This document shows positions 16,256 through 24,334 of a stretch of DNA of 64,000 nt, one piece after another. The DNA is from Neoroseomonas terrae (lineage in GTDB: Bacteria; Pseudomonadota; Alphaproteobacteria; Acetobacterales; Acetobacteraceae). The stretch's first letter is position 1; each line of letters begins with the position of its first letter. The stretch covers positions 62,001 through 126,000 of the forward strand of contig NZ_JAAEDI010000011.1 in assembly GCF_018129025.1 (NCBI RefSeq), read 5' to 3'. The notes beneath the pieces are model-generated. The model was not told the origin of the DNA and did not search any database. It worked only from the letters and a program-made list of their open reading frames with translations. Position numbers and translations under genes: made by a program.

Positions 16256-18484
16256 ATGCTGCCAGCCGAGCTGAGTCAGAAATACGAGGTGCGCGGCACA
16301 CTCGGCGCGGGTGCGATGGGCACGGTCTACGACGCGGTCGACCGGATCATCGAACGCCGCGTGGCCATCAAGGTGGTGAACCGGCCGAACGAAAGCGACC
16401 CCGAGGCCGTCGAGGCGCATGCCCGCTTCCGGCGCGAAGCCCAGGCCGCCGGCCGTCTTTCGCACCCCAACATCGTCGGCGTCTACGACTACGGCGAGAA
16501 CGCGACCCAGGCCTGGATCGTGATGGAACTGGTCGAGGGCGGCTCCCTGAAGGGCCGGCTCGACAGGCAGGAACGCTTCGCGATCCCCGAGATCGTGCGC
16601 TTCATGGGCGAAGTCTGCGCCGGCCTGCAGTATTCCCACCAGCGCGGCGTGGTGCACCGGGACATCAAGCCCGGCAACATCATGATGACCACCGAGGGCC
16701 AGGTGAAGATCGCCGATTTCGGCATCGCCCGGCTCGAGAATTCATCGATGACGCAGGTCGGCACGCTGATCGGCACGCCATCCTACATGGCGCCGGAGCA
16801 GTTCCGCGGCGAGCCGGTGGACCTGCGCGCCGACATCTGGGCCTCGGGCGTCATGCTGTACCAGCTGCTGACCGGGGAGAAGCCGTTCGAAGGTGGCTTC
16901 TCCGCCGTGATGCACAAGGCGCTGAACACCGAGCCGCCGCCGCCCTCCACCCTGTCCGTCACCGCGCCCCGCGGCTTCGACGCGGTCATCGCCCGTGCGC
17001 TGGCGAAGCGGCCGGAGGACCGGTACCGCTCCGCCGCGGAATTCGCCGAGGCGATCCGCAACGCGGTGAACGCGCCCGCCGCACCGCCGGAGGCCGCCGG
17101 CCTGCCGGGACTGCCCGGCCTGAACGACGACGCGACCATGGTCTCGACGCGCCCCCCCGTGGCGCCAAGCGGCGGGCCAGGCGCTGCCCCGGTCCCGACC
17201 GCACCGGCAGGTGGCGGCAAGGGCCCGCCGGTCGCGCTGATCGCCGGTGGCGCCGGCGCGCTGGTGGTGGCGGCCGCAGCAGGCTGGTTCTTCCTGCTAG
17301 GCCCCGGCTCGGGACCCGACCCGGCGATCGCCGAGCGCGAACGGCAGGAGCAACTCTCGCGACAGGCGGCCGAGACCGTGCGCGACACGGCAGCGCGGGA
17401 AGCGGCCGCTCGGGAAGCCGCGGCACGCGAGCAAGCAGCCCGTCAGCAGGCCGAGACCGCCGCTCAGGCGGCGGCTGCGCGCGAGGCCGCCGCGCGGGAC
17501 CAGTCGGCACGCGAACAGGCGCAGCGTGAACGCCTCGCCGCCGAGGCAGCGGCCCGCGAGGCAGCCGCACGCGAACAAGCCGCCCGGGACCAGGCCGCAC
17601 GCGAGCAGGCCGCGCGCGAACAGGCGTCCCGGGAACAAGCCGCTCGCGAGCAGGCCGGGCGAGATCAGGCAGCGCGCGACCAGGCTGCACGCGACCAGGC
17701 CGCGCGGGACCAGGCTGCACGCGACCAGGCGGCCCGCGAACAGGCCGCGCGCGAGCAGGCCGCACGGGAACAGGCGGCACGAGACCAGGCGGCCCGGGAC
17801 CAGGCCGCGCGTGAACAGCAGCTCGCGCGGCTCGACCTGCGCGCCGCCGCGCAGTCCATCGCGGTCTCCACCCCCTGCTCGCTGATCGCCTGGTCGGTCG
17901 CCGACCGCAGCATGACGCTGTCCGGCGTCGTGCGGCGCGGCGACGAGGCGGCGATCCGACAGGAACTCGCCCGCCGCGGCGTGCCCGACGACGTGGCGCG
18001 GCTCGAGCTTACCGCCTTCGACGGGAATTTCTGCGAAGCGCTGGACCTGCTGCGCCCGCTGCTGGGGCCGGCCGGCGTGCCGCCGCTCGTCTCCGTCATC
18101 GGCCAAATGCCTCTCCAGCGCGAGGAGCTGATGCGCCTCGACGTCCAGATGCCGGACTGGCCGGCGCATCTGTACGTCGCCTACTTCATGCATTCGGGCG
18201 AGGTCGCGAACCTCGTCCCGTCCGCGCTGCAGCAGCCGGGCGCGCAGGTGCGCCTGGGCGAGCCGCAGGGGAACTTCCCCGGCTGGGTGGTCGACGAGCC
18301 CTACGGCACGGACCTTGCGATCGTCATCGTGTCGGACCGGCCCTTGTTCGGTTCCTCCCGCCCCGTCGTCGAGCCTCAGGCGGCATATCTCGCCGCGCTC
18401 GCGGCCGCCCTGCGGACGGCGCGGGCAAACGGGACGCGGGTGGTGGTGCGGCCGGTGGTGGTGGAGACGGTGGCCCGGCGATAA
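16256..18484 (+). CDS. Transmembrane Ser/Thr protein kinase with long Ala/Gln/Arg helix
   Basis: A 742-residue Hanks-type kinase. Visible motifs are the Gly-rich loop GAGAMG, the VAIK lysine (Lys39), HRDIKPGN (catalytic Asp136), DFG (Asp154) and APE, so it should be active. A Pro-rich juxtamembrane segment contains N-D-D-A-T-M-V (Thr294), a plausible autophosphorylation/FHA-docking site. One membrane helix follows at about 325-347. Then comes a long charged helix of QAARD/QAARE pentapeptides (about 375-520), and a C-terminal domain (about 560-740) resembling DUF4384, presumably periplasmic. It could be the PpkA/TagE-type kinase for the T6SS encoded further right, whose phosphatase PppA and FHA protein are present without a kinase in this window. 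It could equally belong with the adhesin/CHAT pair. Kinase assignment is certain; the pathway is inferred. Confidence 0.88.
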   Translation: MLPAELSQKYEVRGTLGAGAMGTVYDAVDRIIERRVAIKVVNRPNESDPEAVEAHARFRREAQAAGRLSHPNIVGVYDYGENATQAWIVMELVEGGSLKGRLDRQERFAIPEIVRFMGEVCAGLQYSHQRGVVHRDIKPGNIMMTTEGQVKIADFGIARLENSSMTQVGTLIGTPSYMAPEQFRGEPVDLRADIWASGVMLYQLLTGEKPFEGGFSAVMHKALNTEPPPPSTLSVTAPRGFDAVIARALAKRPEDRYRSAAEFAEAIRNAVNAPAAPPEAAGLPGLPGLNDDATMVSTRPPVAPSGGPGAAPVPTAPAGGGKGPPVALIAGGAGALVVAAAAGWFFLLGPGSGPDPAIAERERQEQLSRQAAETVRDTAAREAAAREAAAREQAARQQAETAAQAAAAREAAARDQSAREQAQRERLAAEAAAREAAAREQAARDQAAREQAAREQASREQAAREQAGRDQAARDQAARDQAARDQAARDQAAREQAAREQAAREQAARDQAARDQAAREQQLARLDLRAAAQSIAVSTPCSLIAWSVADRSMTLSGVVRRGDEAAIRQELARRGVPDDVARLELTAFDGNFCEALDLLRPLLGPAGVPPLVSVIGQMPLQREELMRLDVQMPDWPAHLYVAYFMHSGEVANLVPSALQQPGAQVRLGEPQGNFPGWVVDEPYGTDLAIVIVSDRPLFGSSRPVVEPQAAYLAALAAALRTARANGTRVVVRPVVVETVARR
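17560..17820 (+). repeat. 15-bp tandem coding repeat (QAAR[DE] pentapeptides)
   Basis: Inside the kinase gene, codons for Gln-Ala-Ala-Arg-Asp/Glu repeat with a 15-bp period roughly seventeen times. The five-residue period is not the heptad of a normal coiled coil. Alternating Arg and Asp/Glu could form an extended single helix spanning the periplasm or peptidoglycan. Copy number of such a repeat is likely to vary between strains. Confidence 0.75.
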
Positions 18485-18550
18485 GGGCGAACCGCGCCGG
18501 GGCGCTGCCCGAAGCGCGTTCAGCACTCAGCCGTGCCCCGCGCCAAGCCG

Positions 18551-18615
18551 AGGTGTCCAGAGGCCCTTCGGCCTTTGGCTGGGTGAGGTTCGGAGAGGGG
18601 CCGAGCCCCTCTCCG
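18551..18615. repeat. Dispersed two-hairpin repeat, copy 1 (terminator-like)
   Basis: Hairpin B is at 18557-18578 (stem CCAGAGGCC/GGCCTTTGG with a G:T pair, loop CTTC). Hairpin A is at 18591-18615 (11-bp stem CGGAGAGGGGC, loop CGA). The pair lies between the convergent kinase and DUF1311 genes and could terminate both. The same two-hairpin unit recurs near 31.0-31.2, 36.8 and 44.3-44.5 kb. Confidence 0.7.
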
Positions 18616-18623
18616 ACACACCA

Positions 18624-19091
18624 TCACCGCCGCTGCTGCTGCCGCTGCTGAGCGGCCGGCGGCGACGGCGGCGCGAGCAGCTGCTCGATTTCCATCGTCC
18701 GGCTCAGGTCGAACTGCAGCAGGCAGGCCGCCCGGTCCGCCGCGGATTCCGTGCCGCGATCCGGGTTGCTGCCGGCGAAGTCGCACCGCATGTCACGGTA
18801 GGTCACCCATGCCGCCTGCACCGCCGCCAGCCTCTCCCGGCGTTCGGGGTTCGTCTGGGTCCCGAGCAGGCGTTCCACCGCCGTTTCCAGCCGCGGGCCG
18901 ACAACGGTGCGCTGGCTGTCCATGCAGCGGGCCACCAGTGCCATATCCTGCGCATTGCCGACGCAACTGCGGATGTTGCGCTCGACCTGCTGCGCCAGGT
19001 CGTCGGGGCGAGGCGCCGCCTGGCTGCGCTGCTGCTGCGCGAAGGCCACGCCCGGCAGCAGCAACGCCAGGGCGACTGCGGCAACGCGCAT
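18624..19091 (-). CDS. Secreted DUF1311 (LprI-like) protein
   Basis: About 155 residues with a cleavable signal peptide (MRVAAVALALLLPGVAFAQ). The mature part carries the DUF1311 pattern: paired cysteines, a helix ending in AAWVTYRDMRCDFAG, and a closing C-LLQFDLSRTMEIEQLL. The family includes periplasmic lysozyme-inhibitor-like proteins, but most members are uncharacterised. The ATG at 19091 overlaps the TGA of the upstream FAH gene as TGATG, implying translational coupling; a GTG one codon earlier is an alternative start. The C-terminus is a Gln/Arg-rich tail. It is the last gene of the sugar-acid operon, though nothing ties it to that pathway. Function is unknown. Confidence 0.75.
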   Translation of the reverse strand: MRVAAVALALLLPGVAFAQQQRSQAAPRPDDLAQQVERNIRSCVGNAQDMALVARCMDSQRTVVGPRLETAVERLLGTQTNPERRERLAAVQAAWVTYRDMRCDFAGSNPDRGTESAADRAACLLQFDLSRTMEIEQLLAPPSPPAAQQRQQQRR

Positions 19092-19939
19092 CACGACGAC
19101 GCCACGACGTTCTGCTTCTGCTCACCGAGCCCGGCGATGCCGAGCGTCATCACCTGGCCCGCCTTGAGGAAGACCGGCGCCGGCTTCTTCCCCAGGCCAA
19201 CGCCGGGCGGCGTGCCGGTGAAGATCACGTCACCCGGGTTCAGCGTGATGCACTGGCTGACATAGGCGATGAGCTGCTTCACGCCGAAGATCATGGTGCG
19301 GGTGGAGCCGTCCTGCTGGCGGACGCCGTCCACGTCACAGAACATGGCGAGGTTCTGCGGGTCGGGCACCTCGTCCTTGGTCACGAGCCACGGGCCGAGT
19401 GGGCCGAAGGTGTCGAAGCCCTTGCCCTTGTCCCATGTGCCGCCGCGCTCGGCCTGCCATTCGCGTTCCGAAACGTCGTTGCCGACGGCGTAGCCGGCGA
19501 CGTGGTCCAGCGCATTCTCCTCGGACACGTATTTCGCGCGCGTGCCGATGATGATGGCGAGCTCGACTTCCCAGTCGGTCTTCACGCTGCCGCGCGGGAT
19601 CACGACGTCGTCATTCGGGCCCTGCAACGCGTTCAGGGACTTCAGGAAGACGATCGGCTCCTTCGGGATCGGCGAGCCGGTCTCGGCGGCGTGGTCGGCG
19701 TAGTTCAGGCCGATGCAGACCAGGTTCCTCATGCCCGTCACCGGCGGGCCGAGGCGGGGATTTCCCGATACCGTCGGCAGCGTCGCGGGGTCGAGCGCGG
19801 CGAGCTTCGCGAGCCCGGCCGGCGACAGCGCCTCCCCGGCCAGATCGGCGACGACGCCCGACAGGTCGCGGATGCCGCCCTCGGCATCGAGCAGGCCCGG
19901 CTTTTCCTGACCCGGCGGTCCATAGCGCAGGAGCTTCAT
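19091..19939 (-). CDS. Fumarylacetoacetate hydrolase family protein, probable 2,4-diketo-3-deoxy-sugar-acid hydrolase
   Basis: A 282-residue protein starting at the ATG of MKLLRYG; the longer upstream frame is non-protein-like. It has the FAH core with a CIGLNYADHA motif, the metal-binding acidic residues in DWEVELAIIIG and GNDVSERE, and the closing FTGTPPGVG. FAH enzymes cleave C-C bonds of diketo acids using Mg/Mn. The genes upstream encode an IlvD/Edd dehydratase and an SDR of the 2-keto-3-deoxy-fuconate/rhamnonate dehydrogenase type. The likely reaction is therefore hydrolysis of a 2,4-diketo-3-deoxy sugar acid to pyruvate and a hydroxy acid (lactate for fuconate or rhamnonate). Other FAH roles, such as acylpyruvase or homoprotocatechuate isomerase, fit the context less well. 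Family certain, substrate inferred. Confidence 0.85.
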   Translation of the reverse strand: MKLLRYGPPGQEKPGLLDAEGGIRDLSGVVADLAGEALSPAGLAKLAALDPATLPTVSGNPRLGPPVTGMRNLVCIGLNYADHAAETGSPIPKEPIVFLKSLNALQGPNDDVVIPRGSVKTDWEVELAIIIGTRAKYVSEENALDHVAGYAVGNDVSEREWQAERGGTWDKGKGFDTFGPLGPWLVTKDEVPDPQNLAMFCDVDGVRQQDGSTRTMIFGVKQLIAYVSQCITLNPGDVIFTGTPPGVGLGKKPAPVFLKAGQVMTLGIAGLGEQKQNVVASS

Positions 19940-20024
19940 CGGCGTGTTCCTGATACTCGTTCGTTGATGGCCCAGCATGCCAGGGCGGCGGGCCTGCCGG
20001 AAGGGCGGCGGCCGCAGGGCTGCC

Positions 20025-20774
20025 CTACAGCGTCCAGCCGCCGTCGATGACGATGGCCTGGCCGGTGACGAAGGTGCTTTCCGGGGCGGCGAGATAGACG
20101 ACGAGGCCGGCGATCTCCTCGGCCGTGGCGAGCCGCCCCATCGCCTGCCGCGCGACGAAGGCGGCATGGGCCGCTTCGACCGAACCGGCCGCCGTTGCAT
20201 TGGCCGCGATACGATCATGCAGGGATGGCGTGTCGACCGTGCCGGGACACAGGCAATTGCAGCGGATGCCCTGCGCCACATACTCCGTCGCGATCGACTT
20301 GGTCAGCCCGATCACCGCCGCCTTGGTGGTGCCGTAGAGGAAGCGGTTCGGGGCGCCCTTCACCGAGGAACAGGCGGACGCCATGTTCACGATCACGCCG
20401 CCGCCGCGCTCGATCATGCCGGGCAGCACGGCGCGCGCCATCTTCCACATGGCCCGCACATTCAGCGCGAAGGCGACGTCCCAGTCATCGTCGGTGCAGG
20501 TCAGGATGGTGTTCTGGTGGACGAAGCCCGCGCAGTTGAACAGCACGTCGATCTGCCCGGCTTGCTTCGCCGCGCGCTCGACGGCCGCATCGTCCAGCAC
20601 GTCGAGCGGCTGGTGGAGGATGCCACGCACCGCCAGGTCGCCCACCTTGCGCGCGTCGCGGTCGGTCGCGATGACGGTCGCACCCTCCGCCGCCATGGCG
20701 AGGGCGGCGGCGCGCCCAATGCCCTGACCCGCCGCCGTCACCAGCGCGCGCTTGCCTGCCAGCCTGCCGGGCAT
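20025..20774 (-). CDS. Short-chain dehydrogenase, probable 2-keto-3-deoxy-L-fuconate/rhamnonate dehydrogenase
   Basis: A 249-residue classical SDR: cofactor loop TAAGQGIG, NCAG, catalytic Ser in MASACSS, and YGTTK with the Tyr/Lys pair. The closing segment VTGQAIVIDGGWTL is typical. Sequence feel and context match NAD-dependent 2-keto-3-deoxy-L-fuconate or L-rhamnonate 4-dehydrogenase, which makes the 2,4-diketo acid used by the FAH hydrolase next door. Two ATGs lie 6 nt apart. A strong GGGGGAGG directly abuts the first and is correctly spaced (6 nt) from the second, so I chose 20774 rather than 20780. It lies 71 nt downstream of the dehydratase and 85 nt upstream of the hydrolase on the same strand. 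Confidence 0.85.
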   Translation of the reverse strand: MPGRLAGKRALVTAAGQGIGRAAALAMAAEGATVIATDRDARKVGDLAVRGILHQPLDVLDDAAVERAAKQAGQIDVLFNCAGFVHQNTILTCTDDDWDVAFALNVRAMWKMARAVLPGMIERGGGVIVNMASACSSVKGAPNRFLYGTTKAAVIGLTKSIATEYVAQGIRCNCLCPGTVDTPSLHDRIAANATAAGSVEAAHAAFVARQAMGRLATAEEIAGLVVYLAAPESTFVTGQAIVIDGGWTL

Positions 20775-20845
20775 CCCCATCCTCCCCCGATTCGCCGCCG
20801 AGAGTGGGTGTCGGCGGCCGCAGGCGTCAACAAATCGCTGGCGCG

Positions 20846-22636
20846 TCAGTGGTTGTGCCGGCTCTCGCCCCGCGTCTCGAGGATGTTGAGGTACAGCGTC
20901 GCCGGCTCCAGGCAGCCGCCGGTACCGAGGCTGCCGACCGAATTGCGGTAGATCTCCTCCCACGGCGTCTTGTTCGGCAGGTCGGGCTGCTTCCAGGCGG
21001 CGCGCCGCGCGGCGAGTTCTTCCGCCGGGATCAGCACATCCACCTTGCGGGTATTGAGGTCGATGCGGATCGGATCCCCATTCTTCAGCAGCGCCAGCCC
21101 GCCACCGACCGCCGCTTCCGGCGAGACGTTCAGGATCGACGGCGACCCCGACGTCCCGGACTGCCGTCCGTCGCCCATCGTCGGCAGCGCGGTGATGCCG
21201 CGTTTGATCAACGTCGCGGGCGGCTGCATGTTCACCACCTCCGCGGCACCCGGATAGCCGACCGGGCCGCAATTGCGGATCACCAGGACCGTCTTCTCGT
21301 CGATGCCGAGGGCGGGATCCTCGATGCGGGCATGGTAGTCCTCCGGCCCCTCGAAGACGGCGACCTTGCCTTCGAAGACGTCGGGCGGGTTCGACAGGAA
21401 GCGCTCGCGGAACGCCTTGTCGATGACGCTGATCTTCATCACCGCATTGTCGAACAGGTTGCCGGAGAGAACGACGAATCCGGCGCGTTCCTTCATCGGC
21501 TTCGACAGCGGGCGGATCACCTCGGGGTCCGGCGGCGCCACATCGGCGAGATTCTCCGCGACGGTCTTGCCCGTCACCGTCATCACGTCGCCATGGATCA
21601 GCCCCGCATCAAGAAGCTGCTTCATCACCACCGGGATGCCACCGGCGCGGTAGAAAGCCTCGCCCAGGAAGCGGCCGGCCGGCTGACAATCGACCAGCAG
21701 CGGGATGTCCGCGCCGACACGCTGCCAATCCTCGACCGTATGCTCCACACCCATGTGCCGGGCGATCGCGACCATATGGATCGGGCAGTTGGAGGACGCG
21801 CCGATGGCGGAGGCGACGGCGACAGCGTTCTCGAACGCCTTCTTCGTCATGATGTCGGACGGGCGGAGATTTTCCTCGACCATCCGCACGATGCGCTTGC
21901 CGGTCTCATAGGCCATCTGCGCGCGCTGGCGGTACGGCCCCGGGATGGCGGCGCAGCCCGTGATGGACATGCCGACCGCTTCGGCCAGCGAATTCATCGA
22001 CAGCGCCGTGCCCATGGTCGAGCAATGCCCGACGCTCGTCGCACTCGCCGCCACCATCTCGATGAAGGTGTCGTTGTCGATCTCGCCGGCGGCGAGCTTC
22101 TTGCGCGCTTCCCACACGATGGTGCCGGAGCCGGCGAGGCGCCCCTGCCAGTACCCATCCAGCATCGGCCCGCCCGACAGCGCGATGGCCGGGATGTTGA
22201 CCGTCGCGGCACCCATCAGCTGCGCCGGCGTCGTCTTGTCGCAGCCTGTCGTCAGCACCACGCCGTCGATCGGGTAGCCGTGCAGCACCTCGACCAACGA
22301 GAGGTATTGCAGGTTGCGATCGAGCGCCGCGGTCGGCCGCTTCAGGGTTTCCTGGATGGGATGGATCGGGAATTCCAGCGGCACGCCGCCCGCGTCGCGA
22401 ATGCCCGCCTTGACGCGATCCGCCAGCGCGATGTGGTGGCGGTTGCAGGGGGCGATATCGGAACCGCTCTGCGCGATGCCGATGATCGGGCGGCCCGACT
22501 GCAGCTCATCCCGCGTCATGCCGAAATTGAGCTGCCGCTCGATGTAGAGAGACGTCATGCCCGGATCGGCCGGGTCGTCGAACCAGCGCTGGCTCCGCAG
22601 CTTGAACGGCCGCTTGGTCTGGTCGTGTTCCGCCAT
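20846..22636 (-). CDS. IlvD/Edd family sugar-acid dehydratase
   Basis: A 596-residue dehydratase of the dihydroxyacid/6-phosphogluconate dehydratase superfamily. The three cluster-binding cysteines are visible as APCN (Cys64), TGCDK (Cys132) and GHCSTMG (Cys205); conserved GDGRQSGTSGSPS lies near residue 480. The length and cysteine spacing match the L-arabinonate/D-xylonate-type [2Fe-2S] dehydratases rather than IlvD proper. It should convert an aldonate to the 2-keto-3-deoxy acid. With the SDR and FAH genes downstream, a non-phosphorylating L-fuconate/L-rhamnonate-type route is the best fit, although those pathways often use an enolase-family dehydratase instead, so the true sugar is uncertain. 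The start ATG follows a good GGAGGAG that is itself buried in a perfect hairpin. Confidence 0.9.
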   Translation of the reverse strand: MAEHDQTKRPFKLRSQRWFDDPADPGMTSLYIERQLNFGMTRDELQSGRPIIGIAQSGSDIAPCNRHHIALADRVKAGIRDAGGVPLEFPIHPIQETLKRPTAALDRNLQYLSLVEVLHGYPIDGVVLTTGCDKTTPAQLMGAATVNIPAIALSGGPMLDGYWQGRLAGSGTIVWEARKKLAAGEIDNDTFIEMVAASATSVGHCSTMGTALSMNSLAEAVGMSITGCAAIPGPYRQRAQMAYETGKRIVRMVEENLRPSDIMTKKAFENAVAVASAIGASSNCPIHMVAIARHMGVEHTVEDWQRVGADIPLLVDCQPAGRFLGEAFYRAGGIPVVMKQLLDAGLIHGDVMTVTGKTVAENLADVAPPDPEVIRPLSKPMKERAGFVVLSGNLFDNAVMKISVIDKAFRERFLSNPPDVFEGKVAVFEGPEDYHARIEDPALGIDEKTVLVIRNCGPVGYPGAAEVVNMQPPATLIKRGITALPTMGDGRQSGTSGSPSILNVSPEAAVGGGLALLKNGDPIRIDLNTRKVDVLIPAEELAARRAAWKQPDLPNKTPWEEIYRNSVGSLGTGGCLEPATLYLNILETRGESRHNH

Positions 22637-22637
22637 G

Positions 22638-22669
22638 ACGCTCTCCTCCGCTGCCTTGGAGGAGAGCGT
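22638..22669 (-). promoter_or_regulatory. Perfect 12-bp hairpin/dyad covering the dehydratase ribosome binding site
   Basis: In the mRNA sense the arms ACGCTCTCCTCC and GGAGGAGAGCGT are exact complements around an 8-nt loop. The stem ends one base before the ATG at 22636. The Shine-Dalgarno GGAGGAG is the 3' arm, so folding would block initiation. As DNA it is also a 32-bp dyad suitable for a repressor. It is present upstream of the first gene of the sugar-acid operon only. Confidence 0.6.
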
Positions 22670-22752
22670 GGGTCGCGGCCGCCGAAGCTGTCAATCGCGG
22701 CCCACGGGAGCCGTGGGCACGAAGCGGTGCATCGTGCCGGGTCCGCCGCCCA

Positions 22753-23097
22753 TCAGGGGAAGTTGATGTCCGTCAGCTCGCAGGTGTTGATGTTGCGCCG
22801 TTCCACCGCCCGCCCGCCGTCGACGACGATGCGGATGTCATTCTGGCACTGGCCATTCGGCAGGCGCACCACGAAGGACTGCCCCGCCGCCAGCACGTTG
22901 GTGCCGAGCAGATCCTGCCCCCAGTTGCTGTCCTGGGAGGAGGAGACATAGAGCTCCATGATCGTCTCGTTCGACCGGTTGTTCAGCCGGAACGACGGAT
23001 CCGTGGTCTGCGCATGCGCCGCACCGGCGATGCCGAAGGCGAAGGCGGTGGCAGCGGCGACGGCACCAAGGCCGAACAGGGCGCGACGAGTGGTCAT
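22753..23097 (-). CDS. Small exported protein, possible Tat substrate
   Basis: A 114-residue protein taken from MTTRRALFGLG. The T-R-R-x-L-F motif followed by a hydrophobic Ala-rich stretch and AHAQ resembles a Tat signal with an AxA cleavage site. The mature part of about 85 residues has a conserved-looking core (NRSNETIMELYVS, NWGQDLLG, GQSFVVRLP) and two cysteines (GQCQND and NTCELTD) that could form a disulfide. I know similar small Tat-pathway proteins in Rhodospirillales, without assigned function. It lies between the dehydratase and the alpha/beta hydrolase on the same strand but has its own spacing on both sides. Confidence 0.7.
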   Translation of the reverse strand: MTTRRALFGLGAVAAATAFAFGIAGAAHAQTTDPSFRLNNRSNETIMELYVSSSQDSNWGQDLLGTNVLAAGQSFVVRLPNGQCQNDIRIVVDGGRAVERRNINTCELTDINFP

Positions 23098-23177
23098 GCG
23101 GGTTGTCCCGTGGAAGGCCGCCGGATCGGCGACCGTGGCACCCTGCGCCCGCAAGCCTTACGCGGCAATGAAGGCCT

Positions 23178-24221
23178 TCACGCCGCCGCTTCCTCCAGGA
23201 AGCCCTGCACCGTCTGGAACAGTGCACCGCGGTTGCGTTCCATCAGCATGGTGTGAGTGCCCTCACCGAGCATCACCAGCCGCTTGCCCGGGCTGTTCAC
23301 CAGCAGCGGGAAGATAGCCGTCGCCATCGCGGGCGGCGTGTCCCGGTCCCATTCGCCCACCACCAGCAGCGTCGGCGCTGTCACCTTGGCCGGGTCCCAA
23401 TAGGGTCGGCCGGCCTGATTGTACTCCCGGCTGTCGAGCAGCACGCCGTTCGGCGCGCGCAGCACCTGCGGGTTGCGGCGCATGCCCTCGGGGTCGGTCG
23501 CCCAGGTGACGCCGGCCCAATGCTCGAACCAGCCGGGCGGGATCAGGCCGGCGCGCTTGTCCTCCGGCACGCCGTTCAGCCAGCGCTGACGCGCCTGCGC
23601 CTGCGTCACCTGGCGGTAGGCACCGAGCGAATCGCCGGCGCCGGCGGCAGCCGGGCTCGCGCCCTCCCGCAGCCAGGGCGGGGCGAACAGCACCAGGCGT
23701 TCCACCAGACCCGAATTGTCCGCCGCGAAGCGGCCCATCAGCGTGCTGCCCCAGGACCAGCCCATATGGATGATGCGCGGCACGGAACGGTGGCTGCGGA
23801 TGAAGGCCGCCGCCGTGCCGATGTCCGAAACCGCGACGTCCCCGCGCACGATCGGCGCGTTCGCCTCGGGCGGCTGTGACATCTCCGGCGGTCGCGTGCT
23901 GCGACCATAGCCGCGGATGTCCATGCACCACACGTCGAAGCCGCGGCCGGCGATGTAGTCCATCCAGGACAGCCCGCCGAGCGGGATGTCGAAGGCGGTA
24001 TGCGCGGGATAGGTCGCCCCGTGCACGATCAGCAGCGTCCTGCCGGGCGCATAGGTCGTCATCGTCTCCGGCCGCTTGTTGCGCAGGAAGATCTCGATGC
24101 CGGCATCGCCGGCCGGGACCATGTATTCCTCGGTGACGATCGCCGCGGTCTGCGCTTGGGCGGCGGCACTCGCCAGCAGCGGCGCGATCATCGGGGTGGC
24201 GAGCAAAGCACGTCGATGCAT
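23178..24221 (-). CDS. Exported alpha/beta hydrolase
   Basis: A 347-residue protein with a signal peptide of about 23 residues ending in AQAQ, starting at the ATG of MHRRALL (upstream frame is not protein-like). The alpha/beta-hydrolase fold shows the oxyanion region LLIVHGATYPAHTAF, the nucleophile elbow GWSWGS, an acid in GEWDRDTPP and the catalytic His in GEGTHTMLME. The fold is clear, but the substrate (ester, lactone or amide) cannot be read from sequence. It is divergent from the MATE gene with 113 nt between starts, so the two may share a control region. Localisation is probably periplasmic. Confidence 0.85.
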   Translation of the reverse strand: MHRRALLATPMIAPLLASAAAQAQTAAIVTEEYMVPAGDAGIEIFLRNKRPETMTTYAPGRTLLIVHGATYPAHTAFDIPLGGLSWMDYIAGRGFDVWCMDIRGYGRSTRPPEMSQPPEANAPIVRGDVAVSDIGTAAAFIRSHRSVPRIIHMGWSWGSTLMGRFAADNSGLVERLVLFAPPWLREGASPAAAGAGDSLGAYRQVTQAQARQRWLNGVPEDKRAGLIPPGWFEHWAGVTWATDPEGMRRNPQVLRAPNGVLLDSREYNQAGRPYWDPAKVTAPTLLVVGEWDRDTPPAMATAIFPLLVNSPGKRLVMLGEGTHTMLMERNRGALFQTVQGFLEEAAA

Positions 24222-24334
24222 GTCGGCCTCGTTGCGGTCGTTGGGCGCAGGATAGCGCGCGGGCCGCCGCCGCGCACCTGACCGTCCGGCGGCGCCGGGT
24301 CGCGCCGCCCCCATCGCCGCTGTACACCGCTGCG

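Noticed and set aside
17380-17820. Short regular repeats that could be mistaken for a CRISPR array
   Set aside because: Units are 15 bp, contiguous, in frame and encode QAAR[DE]; there are no spacers.
20804-22951. Plus-strand 715-codon frame opposite the IlvD/Edd dehydratase
   Set aside because: The minus strand encodes a full-length enzyme with all cluster cysteines; the antisense product is compositionally random.
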